48,829 nucleotides of DNA, taken from Flammeovirgaceae bacterium UBA1842 (GTDB taxonomy: Bacteria; Bacteroidota; Bacteroidia; Cytophagales; Cyclobacteriaceae). The notes beneath the pieces were generated by a model. The model was not told the DNA's origin. It made no database searches and was given only the letters and a program-made list of their open reading frames with translations. This document shows, piece after piece, positions 8,948-17,257 of this stretch. The position numbers and the translations under genes are program-made. Numbering within the stretch: position 1 is the stretch's first letter; every line of letters begins with the position of its first letter. Location: positions 1 to 48,829 of the forward strand of contig DDIU01000043.1 in assembly GCA_002338655.1 (NCBI GenBank), given 5' to 3'.

Positions 8948-9020
8948 ACAGAGGTTAAGCGCCCAAAGTGATTCGCTGTTAAAATTAAGTTGTACTGCGT
9001 CTATGGTTTCAGGTCGTTAA

Positions 9021-9331
9021 GATTAAATTCTAAGTAGTAATATCAGAGAATCATTTTTATTCAATGCTCACGAAAGCTCCTCTAATGGGCGTATTTAGTA
9101 AGTATCTCAAGGACAAAAATTTTCTCTTATGTTTTAAATGCATTATTTAAAAGTATATTATCTTTTGGTCAGATGCCATTAAATTCTAATATACAATTAT
9201 TTAAAAAAAGAGGCTTTGTTCTCCCGTATTTTTAGGGAATTGTTCTGGTTCAATGAATTGAGGGTCAACTTTTTACGATAATTCCGTGTTATTGATTTAC
9301 AAATTTTTTAATTTTCATTACGCCATATTAA
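9021..9331. other. A+T-rich spacer without a gene
   Basis: The 311 bases between the transporter's upstream frame and the small gene at 9332 carry no coding frame that I can support. The sequence is A+T-rich, with runs such as TTTAAAAAAAGAGG, and should hold divergent promoters for the two flanking genes. I could not identify a convincing -33/-7 pair. Confidence 0.45.
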
Positions 9332-9589
9332 ATGAATGCCATGAGATCTGTTGAAACAACTTTTAAATTGACCTTCACACCAGACCAATATGCAAAGGCT
9401 GTTGAATACATTGAAGATATGAAGAAGCACCCTAAACGCGTATTTTGGCTCGGTAAGGAAGGTAAGAGCGATGAGGAATTAATTTACGGACACATTGCAC
9501 ATAGGATTCTATCCGGGTTTTATAATAACTATGACCCATCATTTGCCAGAAAGCAAATTGTGGGTATGGACAACAGGATTACAGTTTAA
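9332..9589 (+). CDS. Small hypothetical protein, 85 aa
   Basis: I do not recognise this family. It is soluble, with no signal peptide or membrane segment, rich in charged and aromatic residues (KKHPKRVFWLGKEG near the middle), and predicted by eye to be mostly helical. The start may be the ATG at 9332 or the one three codons later at 9341 (MRSVETTF); the second gives a cleaner beginning. Its stop shares the tetranucleotide TTAA (9586-9589) with the stop of the convergent barrel gene. The compact protein-like composition and tight packing argue that it is real, but there is no functional clue. Confidence 0.55.
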   Translation: MNAMRSVETTFKLTFTPDQYAKAVEYIEDMKKHPKRVFWLGKEGKSDEELIYGHIAHRILSGFYNNYDPSFARKQIVGMDNRITV

Positions 9590-10224
9590 AGCTTCACCCC
9601 TATATCCAAGGAGATGTAGTCATTTTTTAAAATAACATCTCCACCAACGTTAGCATGCTTACTTACTGCATTCACCAATCCCCTGTGGTAGGTTAATCCT
9701 CCAAAAACGAGTGTACTTGTGCCTATTTGATATTCTAAGCCCATTCCTGCGAGTATGGATCCATCAAAAAGCCTGAAATCCCTTACCAACATGTTATTGT
9801 CATTATTGGCTTTTTCCTTTACGTTAAATTCTAATGCCCCGCCAAATTGGAAATAAATGCGTTTGTCCAACGCTACTTCATTGGTATACAATTTTAGGCT
9901 TAATGGAATCTGTACGTACTGAAGATTGTAATCTTCTTTAACTGAAGGAAAGTTGCCTGCCTTATCTTGACCCTCAAAACCTGCTCTTTTAGAGCAAAGG
10001 AGTATCCCAGAACTGAAATAGTAATTATCAGTGAGTTGTACATCTACTATGGGGCCGAAGGCCAACCGAAGGGCAGTGCCGTCACTGTCGAGGTTCACAG
10101 AGTCTGATTTTAACTCTACTCTATTGGTGGATAGTGTAGGTGAGAATTGAAAGCCTAATTTAAATTGAGAAAATGCCGAAATGGACAGAGAAACGAATAG
10201 GAATAGGATCAGTATTTTTCTCAT
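9586..10224 (-). CDS. PorT-family outer membrane beta-barrel protein
   Basis: A 212-residue protein with a Sec signal peptide (cleavage expected after ISAFSQ) followed by alternating beta strands ending in the aromatic/hydrophobic pattern of an outer-membrane barrel. The segment YNLQYVQIPLSLKLY (about residues 100-115) is the hallmark of the PorT / OMP_b-brl_2 group in Bacteroidota, and the last strand ends DIGVKL. PorT itself is needed for type IX secretion in Porphyromonas, but this large family has many paralogues, so a secretion role is not shown here. It is divergent from gldB with 60 bases between the starts, which would fit shared regulation with a gliding gene. It is not recognisably a porin. 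Confidence 0.8.
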   Translation of the reverse strand: MRKILILFLFVSLSISAFSQFKLGFQFSPTLSTNRVELKSDSVNLDSDGTALRLAFGPIVDVQLTDNYYFSSGILLCSKRAGFEGQDKAGNFPSVKEDYNLQYVQIPLSLKLYTNEVALDKRIYFQFGGALEFNVKEKANNDNNMLVRDFRLFDGSILAGMGLEYQIGTSTLVFGGLTYHRGLVNAVSKHANVGGDVILKNDYISLDIGVKL

Positions 10225-10284
10225 AAGAATATAATTTTTAGTTACTTAGCGCAGTTATTTGATCGACCAATATTAGCAAATAAA

Positions 10285-11322
10285 ATGAACAGTTTGAAAA
10301 TGAAAAAGGTGTTATTCGGTTGTATTATGGTTGGCATGGTGCTGTTTACCTTTTCCTGTAATGATCAGGGGGCAGAAGAATGTGCCTATCAACCCAATAC
10401 AACACCTGTTACCTTGGATATAGAGCAACTTGAAGACAAGCTACTCGATATTGATAATCGTGACACTTTACGTGCTTTTATTAAAGCCCATCCCGTAATA
10501 ACAGAGTTCTTTTTAAAGCGTAGTATCTATCCTAATGACTCAATTATGATGGATGTGTTGCTTGAAAAATTCAGTAATCCATATATTGATTCGCTTCAAC
10601 TGGAAATAGATCGTGTTTTCGGAGACTTGACCGAATTGAAACAAGAACTGTCAACGGCCTTTAGCCATTTAAAATATTATTATCCTGAAGTAAAATTGCC
10701 CAAGATCCAGACTGTAGCCACAGGGCTTGATTTCGACTTATATGTTTCCGATTCATTGATCATTATTGGGTTGGACGATTATTTGGGTAAAGGGGCCAAA
10801 TTTCGTCCGTTAGGAGTATATAATTACATTCTCACCCGTTATACCCCAGCACACATAGTGCCTTCCATCATGTTGCTATATGGTATATCACCTAATTACA
10901 ACGCCACTGACTTAAAAGACAAAACCCTTTTGGCCGATATGGTGGCCTATGGCAAGTCATTCTATTTTGCTAAAAGAATGATGCCATGTACCCCCGACAG
11001 TATTTTTATTTGGTATACAACTGAGGAAATGACAGGTGTTCGGAAAAACGTTGATATTATTTGGACGCATTTCGTGGAGAACGAACTGCTTTTTGAAACC
11101 AATCACATGGTCAAAAAGAAATACATTGAAGACCGGCCAAAGACCTATGAGATAGGGGAAAAAGCTCCCGGCAGAATTGGCACCTGGTTGGGTTGGCAAA
11201 TAGTAAATAAATACATGGCCGAGAAAGACAAAACTACTTTGCCTGAGTTAATGGGGGTAAAAAGTCCTCAGCAGCTATTTAAAGAGTCGAAGTTTAAGCC
11301 TGAAAAGAGCAGCTATTTTTAA
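10285..11322 (+). CDS. gldB: Gliding motility lipoprotein GldB
   Basis: A 345-residue lipoprotein: the signal ends in LFTFSCNDQ, so the mature protein starts at a lipidated cysteine. The body matches GldB as I remember the family, including IGLDDYLG, the RY-PAHIVPS segment, and the near C-terminal APGRIGTWLGWQIVNKYM block followed by the SPQQLFKESKFKP ending. GldB is one of the lipoproteins required for gliding and associated with the GldKLMN / type IX secretion machinery. Proteins of this kind are also kept in non-gliding Bacteroidota. Two starts are possible, 10285 (MNSLKMKK) and 10300 (MKKVLFGC); the latter gives a textbook lipoprotein signal. Its nearest neighbour is a PorT-like barrel gene, read divergently. 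Confidence 0.88.
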   Translation: MNSLKMKKVLFGCIMVGMVLFTFSCNDQGAEECAYQPNTTPVTLDIEQLEDKLLDIDNRDTLRAFIKAHPVITEFFLKRSIYPNDSIMMDVLLEKFSNPYIDSLQLEIDRVFGDLTELKQELSTAFSHLKYYYPEVKLPKIQTVATGLDFDLYVSDSLIIIGLDDYLGKGAKFRPLGVYNYILTRYTPAHIVPSIMLLYGISPNYNATDLKDKTLLADMVAYGKSFYFAKRMMPCTPDSIFIWYTTEEMTGVRKNVDIIWTHFVENELLFETNHMVKKKYIEDRPKTYEIGEKAPGRIGTWLGWQIVNKYMAEKDKTTLPELMGVKSPQQLFKESKFKPEKSSYF

Positions 11323-11406
11323 TCAATCTTTTTGATAAGCTAGTATAACAGCTAGTAAATAATTTCCTTCATTACTGCCAAAATGAGGAGATTTGGTAAA
11401 AATTTC

Positions 11407-11796
11407 TCACCCTTCGTACTCGTGATATTCAGTTATTGTAAGATAGTAACCATCTGGGTCCCGCAATGCAAATTCCATTTTTGTTGAGTTCGGATTTAAG
11501 TGTAACTCTTCCTCCACCGGATAACCCATTTTTTTAACATTATCCCGTATCTCATCCAGATTCTCCATCTTAAAATAAAGAATCAGTCCATTTCCAGGAG
11601 TAATGCTTGGATTTACCATTGTCGGGTGCTCATGTTCTCCCCATTTATGAAGACAGATTAACACCTCATCATTTTCAGATACTAAAACAGCAAATTCATC
11701 ACCTCCGTGGGTTCTTTTACATCCTAATATAGCCTGATACCAATTAGAACTTACTTCAACATCCTTTACGGCTATTATCGGGTCAATTTTTGTCAT
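11407..11796 (-). CDS. VOC (glyoxalase/bleomycin-resistance fold) family protein
   Basis: A 129-residue single vicinal-oxygen-chelate protein. The N-terminus IIAVKDVEVSSNWYQAILG and the C-terminus FALRDPDGYYLTITEY show the paired beta-alpha-beta modules, including the DPDGxxL signature. Members bind metals or small molecules (glyoxalase, dioxygenase, drug-binding). This one is close to the antibiotic-binding-like group, but no substrate can be assigned. It lies 15 bases after the DUF6500-type gene and 281 bases after the start of the secreted-protein gene on the same strand, so the three probably form one transcript. Confidence 0.82.
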   Translation of the reverse strand: MTKIDPIIAVKDVEVSSNWYQAILGCKRTHGGDEFAVLVSENDEVLICLHKWGEHEHPTMVNPSITPGNGLILYFKMENLDEIRDNVKKMGYPVEEELHLNPNSTKMEFALRDPDGYYLTITEYHEYEG

Positions 11797-11811
11797 TGTA
11801 CAAATTTACCG

Positions 11812-12030
11812 TTACAATTCTTTTTGTACCAAATCTCTAATTTTCACGGCTTTTTCAAAATGGTCAAGCTTATGTTTCATAATCCACCATTCCGCGACTT
11901 CCATTAATTGTTTTGGGTCGTCATTCTTATTGGCAAAAAAAGCATAGAATGAAAGCCCGACATCCCTCCCTTTCTTCTCCATTTTATCATTACAAATGTT
12001 TATTATTTTTTGAGAAATTGATTCATTCAT
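11812..12030 (-). CDS. DUF6500-type small protein
   Basis: A 72-residue soluble helical protein. The segment GLSFYAFFANKNDDP and the WWIMKHKLDHFEKA ending match what I recall of DUF6500, a family of unknown function. The frame is open up to 12096, but that extension overlaps the upstream gene. The ATG at 12030 (MNESISQ) gives the conserved start and a 47-base gap, so I chose it. It sits between a secreted protein gene and a VOC gene in an apparent operon. No function can be inferred. Confidence 0.7.
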   Translation of the reverse strand: MNESISQKIINICNDKMEKKGRDVGLSFYAFFANKNDDPKQLMEVAEWWIMKHKLDHFEKAVKIRDLVQKEL

Positions 12031-12077
12031 AATAGACACAATAGATTTATTTCGATTTGGTTTAACAGCATCACTTA

Positions 12078-12788
12078 CTAGTCCCTCACGCTCCAAATTT
12101 CGTTTATAGGGTCTCCTTTACTGGATAATCCTTTGTGGTTCCAATTTCCATCAATCAGTTCATAATTAAACTTTAGACTAAGCCCAGCTTTAGAATCGTC
12201 TCTCGAAAAGAATTCGATGTTCTCAGTATATTCACCATCTATGGTTGTGTAAGTTCCCCCACCTGTTCCCATAAATTGCTTAGTTTCTGTATTGTAAGCT
12301 ATCCATTGAAACCGGGTTCCAGATAATATTTTCATCGTTTTTCTTGGTCCGCTCGTATCACGCGATTGTGTTTTGCCATCGATCACCCTACCAGACATTA
12401 ACCAAGCACCTTGTAATTCTCCTGGTTCACCCTTATCTATTCTCTTAAATTTCAAACCTTTATCAACAATTTCAATTATACTGTCGGTAACAATCACCTT
12501 AAAACTCGCCTCTGAACCAACCAACTCAGGATTCTCTGTGTTAAACTCTATTTTTTCTGTCATTATATCGCCCTCTAACGCCCATGTACCACCATTTGTA
12601 TGGATAAACTTTCCGGTAGTGACGTCATAAGTTGTCAACACTTGATAACCATTCGCAAAAATAACCACGTTTCTTAATTGGTCTCCGTTGTCAGAAGTTG
12701 AATGGTTTTCCCAGGCACCTAGGACACTTTGTGCATTCATTCCTAGTGAGATAAAAGAACAAATGAGTGTTACAATTAATTTTTTCAT
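12078..12788 (-). CDS. Secreted protein with two tandem lipocalin-like repeats
   Basis: A 236-residue protein with a signal peptide (cleavage after GMNAQ). The mature part consists of two similar halves of about 100 residues. The first has GAWENHS, then GYQVLTTYDVTTGKFI-HTNGGTW and MTEKIEFNTEN. The second has GAWLMSG, then RFQWIAYNTETKQFM-GTGGGTY and YTENIEFFSRDD. The mostly beta pattern suggests a lipocalin-like or small barrel domain. Secreted proteins of this type occur in Bacteroidota without known function. It is first in an apparent operon with the DUF6500-type and VOC genes. Confidence 0.7.
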   Translation of the reverse strand: MKKLIVTLICSFISLGMNAQSVLGAWENHSTSDNGDQLRNVVIFANGYQVLTTYDVTTGKFIHTNGGTWALEGDIMTEKIEFNTENPELVGSEASFKVIVTDSIIEIVDKGLKFKRIDKGEPGELQGAWLMSGRVIDGKTQSRDTSGPRKTMKILSGTRFQWIAYNTETKQFMGTGGGTYTTIDGEYTENIEFFSRDDSKAGLSLKFNYELIDGNWNHKGLSSKGDPINEIWSVRD

Positions 12789-12984
12789 GACTTTAGATTT
12801 TATAATTACAAACCTGTTTAAAGTTATCGGTTATGCACACGATTCTACATAATCTACTACCAAAATAGCACTTTTTACACAAAGAGCTCAAGGCATATTA
12901 TTAGCTACACTTGAACCTAACTGAATCATTATCTTATCATTAAAACAATAAGTATATTGCTGTTTAATCTAAGTGCCATAAATT

Positions 12985-13543
12985 ATGAAGAAGTATTTTA
13001 TTATGATGTTGTTTCCCATGCAGGTCATGGCTCAGGAGCTTCCCGGATCAGTTTTGTTTTGGAATACTTTAGAAGAACATTGCGGAAAATCTTATGAAGG
13101 TGAGATAATTGAGGGCGCAAAAGAAGGGGATGGTTTTAAGGGGGAAAGGCTAGTGATGCATGTTCGTTCTTGCGATGAAAATACGATTAGGGTTCCATTT
13201 TTTGTTGGTGACGATAAGTCCCGTACGTGGGTATTTACGATGACTGAAGATAAATTAATTCGTTTGAAACACGACCATAGACTTAAAGACGGCACGGAAG
13301 ATGAAATTACCCAATACGGTGGCTTAAATCCAAACACTGGGATTGGATAGCATTCAATTTTTTCCTGCGGATCAAGAAACGGCAGACTTGATTTCTTACG
13401 CTTCCAATAATGTTTGGTGGGTTACTATAGATGAAAAAAGCTTTACCTACAACCTGCGTAGAATTGGGACAGACAGAGTATTTTCAGTGAGGTTTGATCT
13501 TACAAAAGAAGTACCTACTCCCGATGCACCATGGGGGTATTGA
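12985..13543 (+). pseudogene. Secreted protein gene broken by a frameshift
   Basis: The first frame (12985-13350) has a signal ending in QVMAQ and runs through CGKSYEGEI and KHDHRLKDGTEDEITQYGG, then stops at 13348-13350. The frame shifted by +1 continues at once (from 13343) with IQFFPADQETADLI, NVWWVTIDEKSFTYNLRRIG and the ending PTPDAPWGY. The two pieces join into one protein of about 185 residues that matches a secreted family I recall in Bacteroidota and proteobacteria. Removing one base near GGGATTGG at 13339-13346 would restore the frame. It is either a real inactivating mutation or a sequencing error. The last eight codons lie inside the direct repeat that flanks the receptor cassette. 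Confidence 0.75.
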
Positions 13544-13752
13544 GATTCTTTGGATAGCCGGGTAAGTTATTTATTTTGTAAATACAAAGAGTATGTCTTT
13601 TGGCATTACATGGAGTGCTTTGAAATCCTGATTGACCTTAATTTGGTGCCAAACATTGGGAGGGATAACCAAACTGTTGCCTGGCCCAAGTAAATGATCC
13701 TTTTCAGCCAACTTCAAATTACACTCCCCTTCGAGCACCACAAGTACGGACT
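13520..13752. repeat. Left copy of 233-bp direct repeat flanking the receptor cassette
   Basis: This segment matches 18913-19144 in the same orientation, with eight substitutions and one single-base indel counted by eye (about 96% identity). It starts CCCGATGCACC and ends AAGTACGGACT; resemblance stops abruptly on both sides. It contains the last eight codons of the frameshifted secreted gene and the C-terminal ~60 codons of the cupin gene. Confidence 0.92.
13571..13752 (-). pseudogene. Truncated duplicate of the cupin gene
   Basis: On the minus strand this encodes SVLVVLEGECNLKL through to KDILFVFTK and a stop at 13571. It is the last ~60 residues of the cupin found intact at 18963-19259. 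The N-terminal ~39 residues are missing because the repeat ends at 13752. The frame has no internal stop. It differs from the intact copy at four residues, among them IPPN instead of IPHN, which is closer to the usual cupin motif. It has no start and is presumably not expressed. Confidence 0.85.
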
Positions 13753-13795
13753 ATTAGCTAGTGGGTTAGTTGCGCAGAAGTAAAACTCATTTAAT

Positions 13796-14833
13796 TTACC
13801 AAAAGACTGGTCTGACGGCTGTCGAATTTTTTAACACCCTACAATCATCGGGGATTGTTTTTTGGGGTTTGACTTTCGGTAAATTTTCTCCATTTATTTG
13901 TAATGTATCCCTTTGAACATCAGAGGCAGTGAAATAACCAACAATCTCTTCATTTGGGTTTGAAATACTAAGTATATTCCCTCTAATTTTTGCAGCAGGA
14001 GGATCAAAAATATCCCCATCAATACCTATCTGATTTTTTAGCAAGTCATAAAAATTATAAGCTTCTTTTGTAAGTGATATTTGTTCTAAAATGAGAACAT
14101 ATTTTTCCGAGAACCTTGCTCCATCATCCTCTAAGAATAAAACATTTTGTTGGTGTATATTACTATTGAAAAGGATATCACTTGCCACACTAAGCATTAT
14201 ATTATTTTCATTTATGTAACATATTTCACAACAATCTTTAGGTTGTGGATTTCTACTTCTGGGGGGTGTATAAAGTTCAGGGTTAGTTTTTATTCTATAA
14301 GTACCAGAGCTTTCCCATTTGTAATAATTTTTTTCCTCACCGGGGTCTGATACTCTCACCATAATGTCTACTCCTGATACAATTTCTGCTTCATTAGCAC
14401 CTGCACCTATTGGAAGTTCTTTGTATTTATAATAAATGGAATCAATTTTGGCGACTTTATGGATTGTCTCTGGATATGACATATATTCATCACCATTAGA
14501 TTTAATAATTACCAGAGTGTATGTTCTGCCAACCTCTCCTTTAAAAGTTTCTGGGGTTTCATAGTAACCTTTACCAGCATTTACTAATTGAACAACATTA
14601 CCAAATTCGTCTCTAATTAATAATTTGGCACTTAGAACGGGTTGTATAACTCCGGCAAAAATATCTCCATATTTAGCACTATTACTTAATTTAATTTTAT
14701 GTGGTCCATATTCAGTTGTTATCCCGCCTTCCACCACGAGTACTTGTACTTCACTATTATTTTCTATGGAAATTGGATCAACACATGATATTCCTAAACC
14801 AAGAACCAGAAAAATAAATATTCTTTTTATCAT
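13796..14833 (-). CDS. DUF4249 lipoprotein, partner of TonB receptor
   Basis: A 345-residue lipoprotein whose signal ends LGLGISCVDP. The conserved N-terminal block LVVEGGITTEYGPHKIKLSNS and the VGRTYTLVI block match DUF4249, a Bacteroidota family regularly encoded next to TonB-dependent receptors and thought to sit on the outer membrane, perhaps as a lid or substrate-binding partner as SusD does for SusC. It contains a CCEICY cysteine cluster in the middle (about residue 200). It follows the receptor gene by four bases and is the last gene of the three-gene cassette. Its left edge lies 44 bases from the direct repeat that bounds the insertion. Confidence 0.87.
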   Translation of the reverse strand: MIKRIFIFLVLGLGISCVDPISIENNSEVQVLVVEGGITTEYGPHKIKLSNSAKYGDIFAGVIQPVLSAKLLIRDEFGNVVQLVNAGKGYYETPETFKGEVGRTYTLVIIKSNGDEYMSYPETIHKVAKIDSIYYKYKELPIGAGANEAEIVSGVDIMVRVSDPGEEKNYYKWESSGTYRIKTNPELYTPPRSRNPQPKDCCEICYINENNIMLSVASDILFNSNIHQQNVLFLEDDGARFSEKYVLILEQISLTKEAYNFYDLLKNQIGIDGDIFDPPAAKIRGNILSISNPNEEIVGYFTASDVQRDTLQINGENLPKVKPQKTIPDDCRVLKNSTAVRPVFW

Positions 14834-14837
14834 ATTA

Positions 14838-17243
14838 TTAAAATTTGAAATTGTAACTCAGGGAGGGAAATGGAATTCCCATAACAGACAGTTTATATGG
14901 TTGTGGAGGGGAACCTTCTACATCATCAAAAAATACAGAAAAGGCATTTTTTCGACCATATACGTTATATATAGAAAAAACCCATTCGCCTCCCCAAATT
15001 TTCTTTCTACTTGGTGATTTATATGTTATGGAAAAGTCTAGTCGATGATAGTTTGGTATCCTTAAGCTATTCCTTTCATTAAAATAGGCCAATGTATAAC
15101 CCTCGTAGTCAATTTTAGCCACTGGATAAGTTACTGGTCTTCCTGTACTAAATGTGAAATTAGACGATAATGACCAATGATCTGCAAAATCATATACCAA
15201 AACCGCTGTAAAATCGTGTGGCTTGTCAAAATTTGTTGGGAACCATTTTCCTGAATTAATAGTCTCTACGTCATATGCTCCTTCAACTTGTATAAGACTT
15301 TTAGAATAGGTGTAACTCAACCATCCAGTGACTTTTCCAGTCTTCTTTTTAATAAATAGCTCAAGTCCATAGGCTTTTCCTATACCACTTAACAACTCTG
15401 TCTCAATATTTTCATTAAGCACCATATCATCACCCTCTACAAGTAATTCAGCACCGTCTTTGTATGAGATAACATTTTCCGAATTTTTGTAATATACCTC
15501 AGCAGATGTCTCTATGGAATTATTATTGAAATTTTTAAATAACCCTAAAGAATACTGCTGTACGATCTCTGGTTTAATATAAGTATCACTTAATTTCCAA
15601 ACATCAGTTGGAGCGATTGTTGACGTATTAGATATAAGATGAATATATTGATACATTTTATTGTACCCAGCCTTTATTGATGTAGTATTGTTAAGAGACC
15701 ACTTCAACGAGATTCTTGGCTCAAAACCGCCATATTCAATGATCGGTTTCAAGTTATCATAGTAAGTCGAGTCAATTATGGTTTCCTTTTGTTTTGGTAC
15801 ATACGTTTCATAACCATATATAGTACGCTCACCTAAATAATAATATTTGTTATACCTAATACCACTTGAAACACTAAGTGACTTCGTGATTTTTAAATTT
15901 AAATCAACAAACAACGCAGACTCCAATGCTTTTTCGTGCTGCAATTTTTTATCATTAATGGAGGATTTACCCCTACTTGTAAGTTCGCCAGGATTAATAT
16001 CAATTAGTGTAGACTGAAACCCAGCATTTAGATAATTTTCTTTGAATAATTTTATATCAGAATCGAAATTAATTTGAGTATTATCTACCCTAAAATCTAA
16101 ATCATATTGATTTTCACTCTTATGGTCATATATAGAGTATTCATATTGATTTTGTATCAATGAAAAATCGTATGAAAGCAATTCTCCATTTGAATGATTC
16201 CACTCGATAACATGATTTTGATTGCTCCAATACAAGGCATTGTCACTTGAAAAGCTAAAATCATCATTACTTAGATAGTATGAGTATGATAATTTGTTTT
16301 TATTGTTAATTGAATAGCTCAATCGACCGTTTAAATCATAGAAAGAGGCTGAACTGTTTTTAACATCCGGATCTTTAACGCTTTTTAAAAGCCAGTCAGA
16401 ATAGGAAGTTCGAGCACCTACAACTAGTGATAATTTGTTTCTTACAATTGGACCTTCAGCTATGACCTTGGCAGATATTAAACCAATGGATCCACTTCCT
16501 TTCCAGTGCTTCATATCTCCATTTTTGTATTTAATATTCAACACAGATGACCCCCTACCTCCATATTTCGCTGGAATTCCTCCTTTATAGAGTGTCACAT
16601 CACTTATAACTTCTGAATTAAAAGCAGAAAAGAATCCAAACAGATGTGAAGGATTATAGAGTACTGCTCCGCCCAATAATATAAGATTTTGATCTGATCC
16701 ACCTCCACGGACATTGAATCCTGAGGAAACCTCACCTACTGTACTTACACCTGGCAGTAGAGTTATAGACTTTAATACATCAACCTCACCAACGAATGCG
16801 GGCAACCGCTCAATCGTGTTAATATCAAGAACCTGTTTTCCAATATCCGTTGAATTTACATTATGATCAGGAGCTTCACTTGTTATGGTCAATTCATCTA
16901 ATTGTAAAGAACTTTCCGTCATTCTAACATCAAATTCTCCATCGCCACGAACATTGAACTTGTAGCTTAGGGTCTCATATCCAATCATGCTAAATTGAAT
17001 TAAATAGGTATCTTTTTTTAGATTCAAAATATAATGACCATTTATATCGGTACTTATACCCTTTTTTAAACTAGGAATGTAAACAGTGACCCCAAATAAG
17101 GATTCACCATTGTTATCTTTTACAATTCCATTAACCGTATTAACAGACTTGGTATCATTCTTCTTACCAATAATGATGTTCTGTTGGGCAACAGATACCA
17201 TTTCAATACTGATAAACAGTAAAATTAGTGTTATTCGTTTCAT
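14838..17243 (-). CDS. TonB-dependent receptor with carboxypeptidase-like domain
   Basis: An 801-residue outer-membrane active transporter. The signal peptide ends at SVAQ. A CarboxypepD_reg-like domain follows (about residues 35-120: VNGIVKDNNGESLFGVTVYIP to DINGHY), then the plug (about 125-240, with LPGVSTVGEVSSGFNVRGG and YKGGIPAKYGGRGSSVLNIK), then a 22-strand-type barrel to the final SLSYNFKF. It imports a large or scarce substrate with TonB energy; the ligand is unknown. It is flanked by a TIG/kelch lipoprotein (14 bases upstream) and a DUF4249 lipoprotein (four bases downstream), all on one strand, so the three are almost certainly one operon. The DNA looks more A+T-rich than the polA or M3 peptidase genes, which would fit acquisition by transfer. 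Confidence 0.92.
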   Translation of the reverse strand: MKRITLILLFISIEMVSVAQQNIIIGKKNDTKSVNTVNGIVKDNNGESLFGVTVYIPSLKKGISTDINGHYILNLKKDTYLIQFSMIGYETLSYKFNVRGDGEFDVRMTESSLQLDELTITSEAPDHNVNSTDIGKQVLDINTIERLPAFVGEVDVLKSITLLPGVSTVGEVSSGFNVRGGGSDQNLILLGGAVLYNPSHLFGFFSAFNSEVISDVTLYKGGIPAKYGGRGSSVLNIKYKNGDMKHWKGSGSIGLISAKVIAEGPIVRNKLSLVVGARTSYSDWLLKSVKDPDVKNSSASFYDLNGRLSYSINNKNKLSYSYYLSNDDFSFSSDNALYWSNQNHVIEWNHSNGELLSYDFSLIQNQYEYSIYDHKSENQYDLDFRVDNTQINFDSDIKLFKENYLNAGFQSTLIDINPGELTSRGKSSINDKKLQHEKALESALFVDLNLKITKSLSVSSGIRYNKYYYLGERTIYGYETYVPKQKETIIDSTYYDNLKPIIEYGGFEPRISLKWSLNNTTSIKAGYNKMYQYIHLISNTSTIAPTDVWKLSDTYIKPEIVQQYSLGLFKNFNNNSIETSAEVYYKNSENVISYKDGAELLVEGDDMVLNENIETELLSGIGKAYGLELFIKKKTGKVTGWLSYTYSKSLIQVEGAYDVETINSGKWFPTNFDKPHDFTAVLVYDFADHWSLSSNFTFSTGRPVTYPVAKIDYEGYTLAYFNERNSLRIPNYHRLDFSITYKSPSRKKIWGGEWVFSIYNVYGRKNAFSVFFDDVEGSPPQPYKLSVMGIPFPSLSYNFKF

Positions 17244-17257
17244 CTAATAATTATTCT

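Noticed and set aside
12031..12096. Longer N-terminus for the DUF6500-type protein
   Set aside because: It overlaps the upstream secreted gene and the added residues do not resemble the family start.
13343..13543. Separate 66-residue gene starting at TTG
   Set aside because: It is the shifted second half of the secreted protein gene at 12985, with conserved residues continuing across the break.
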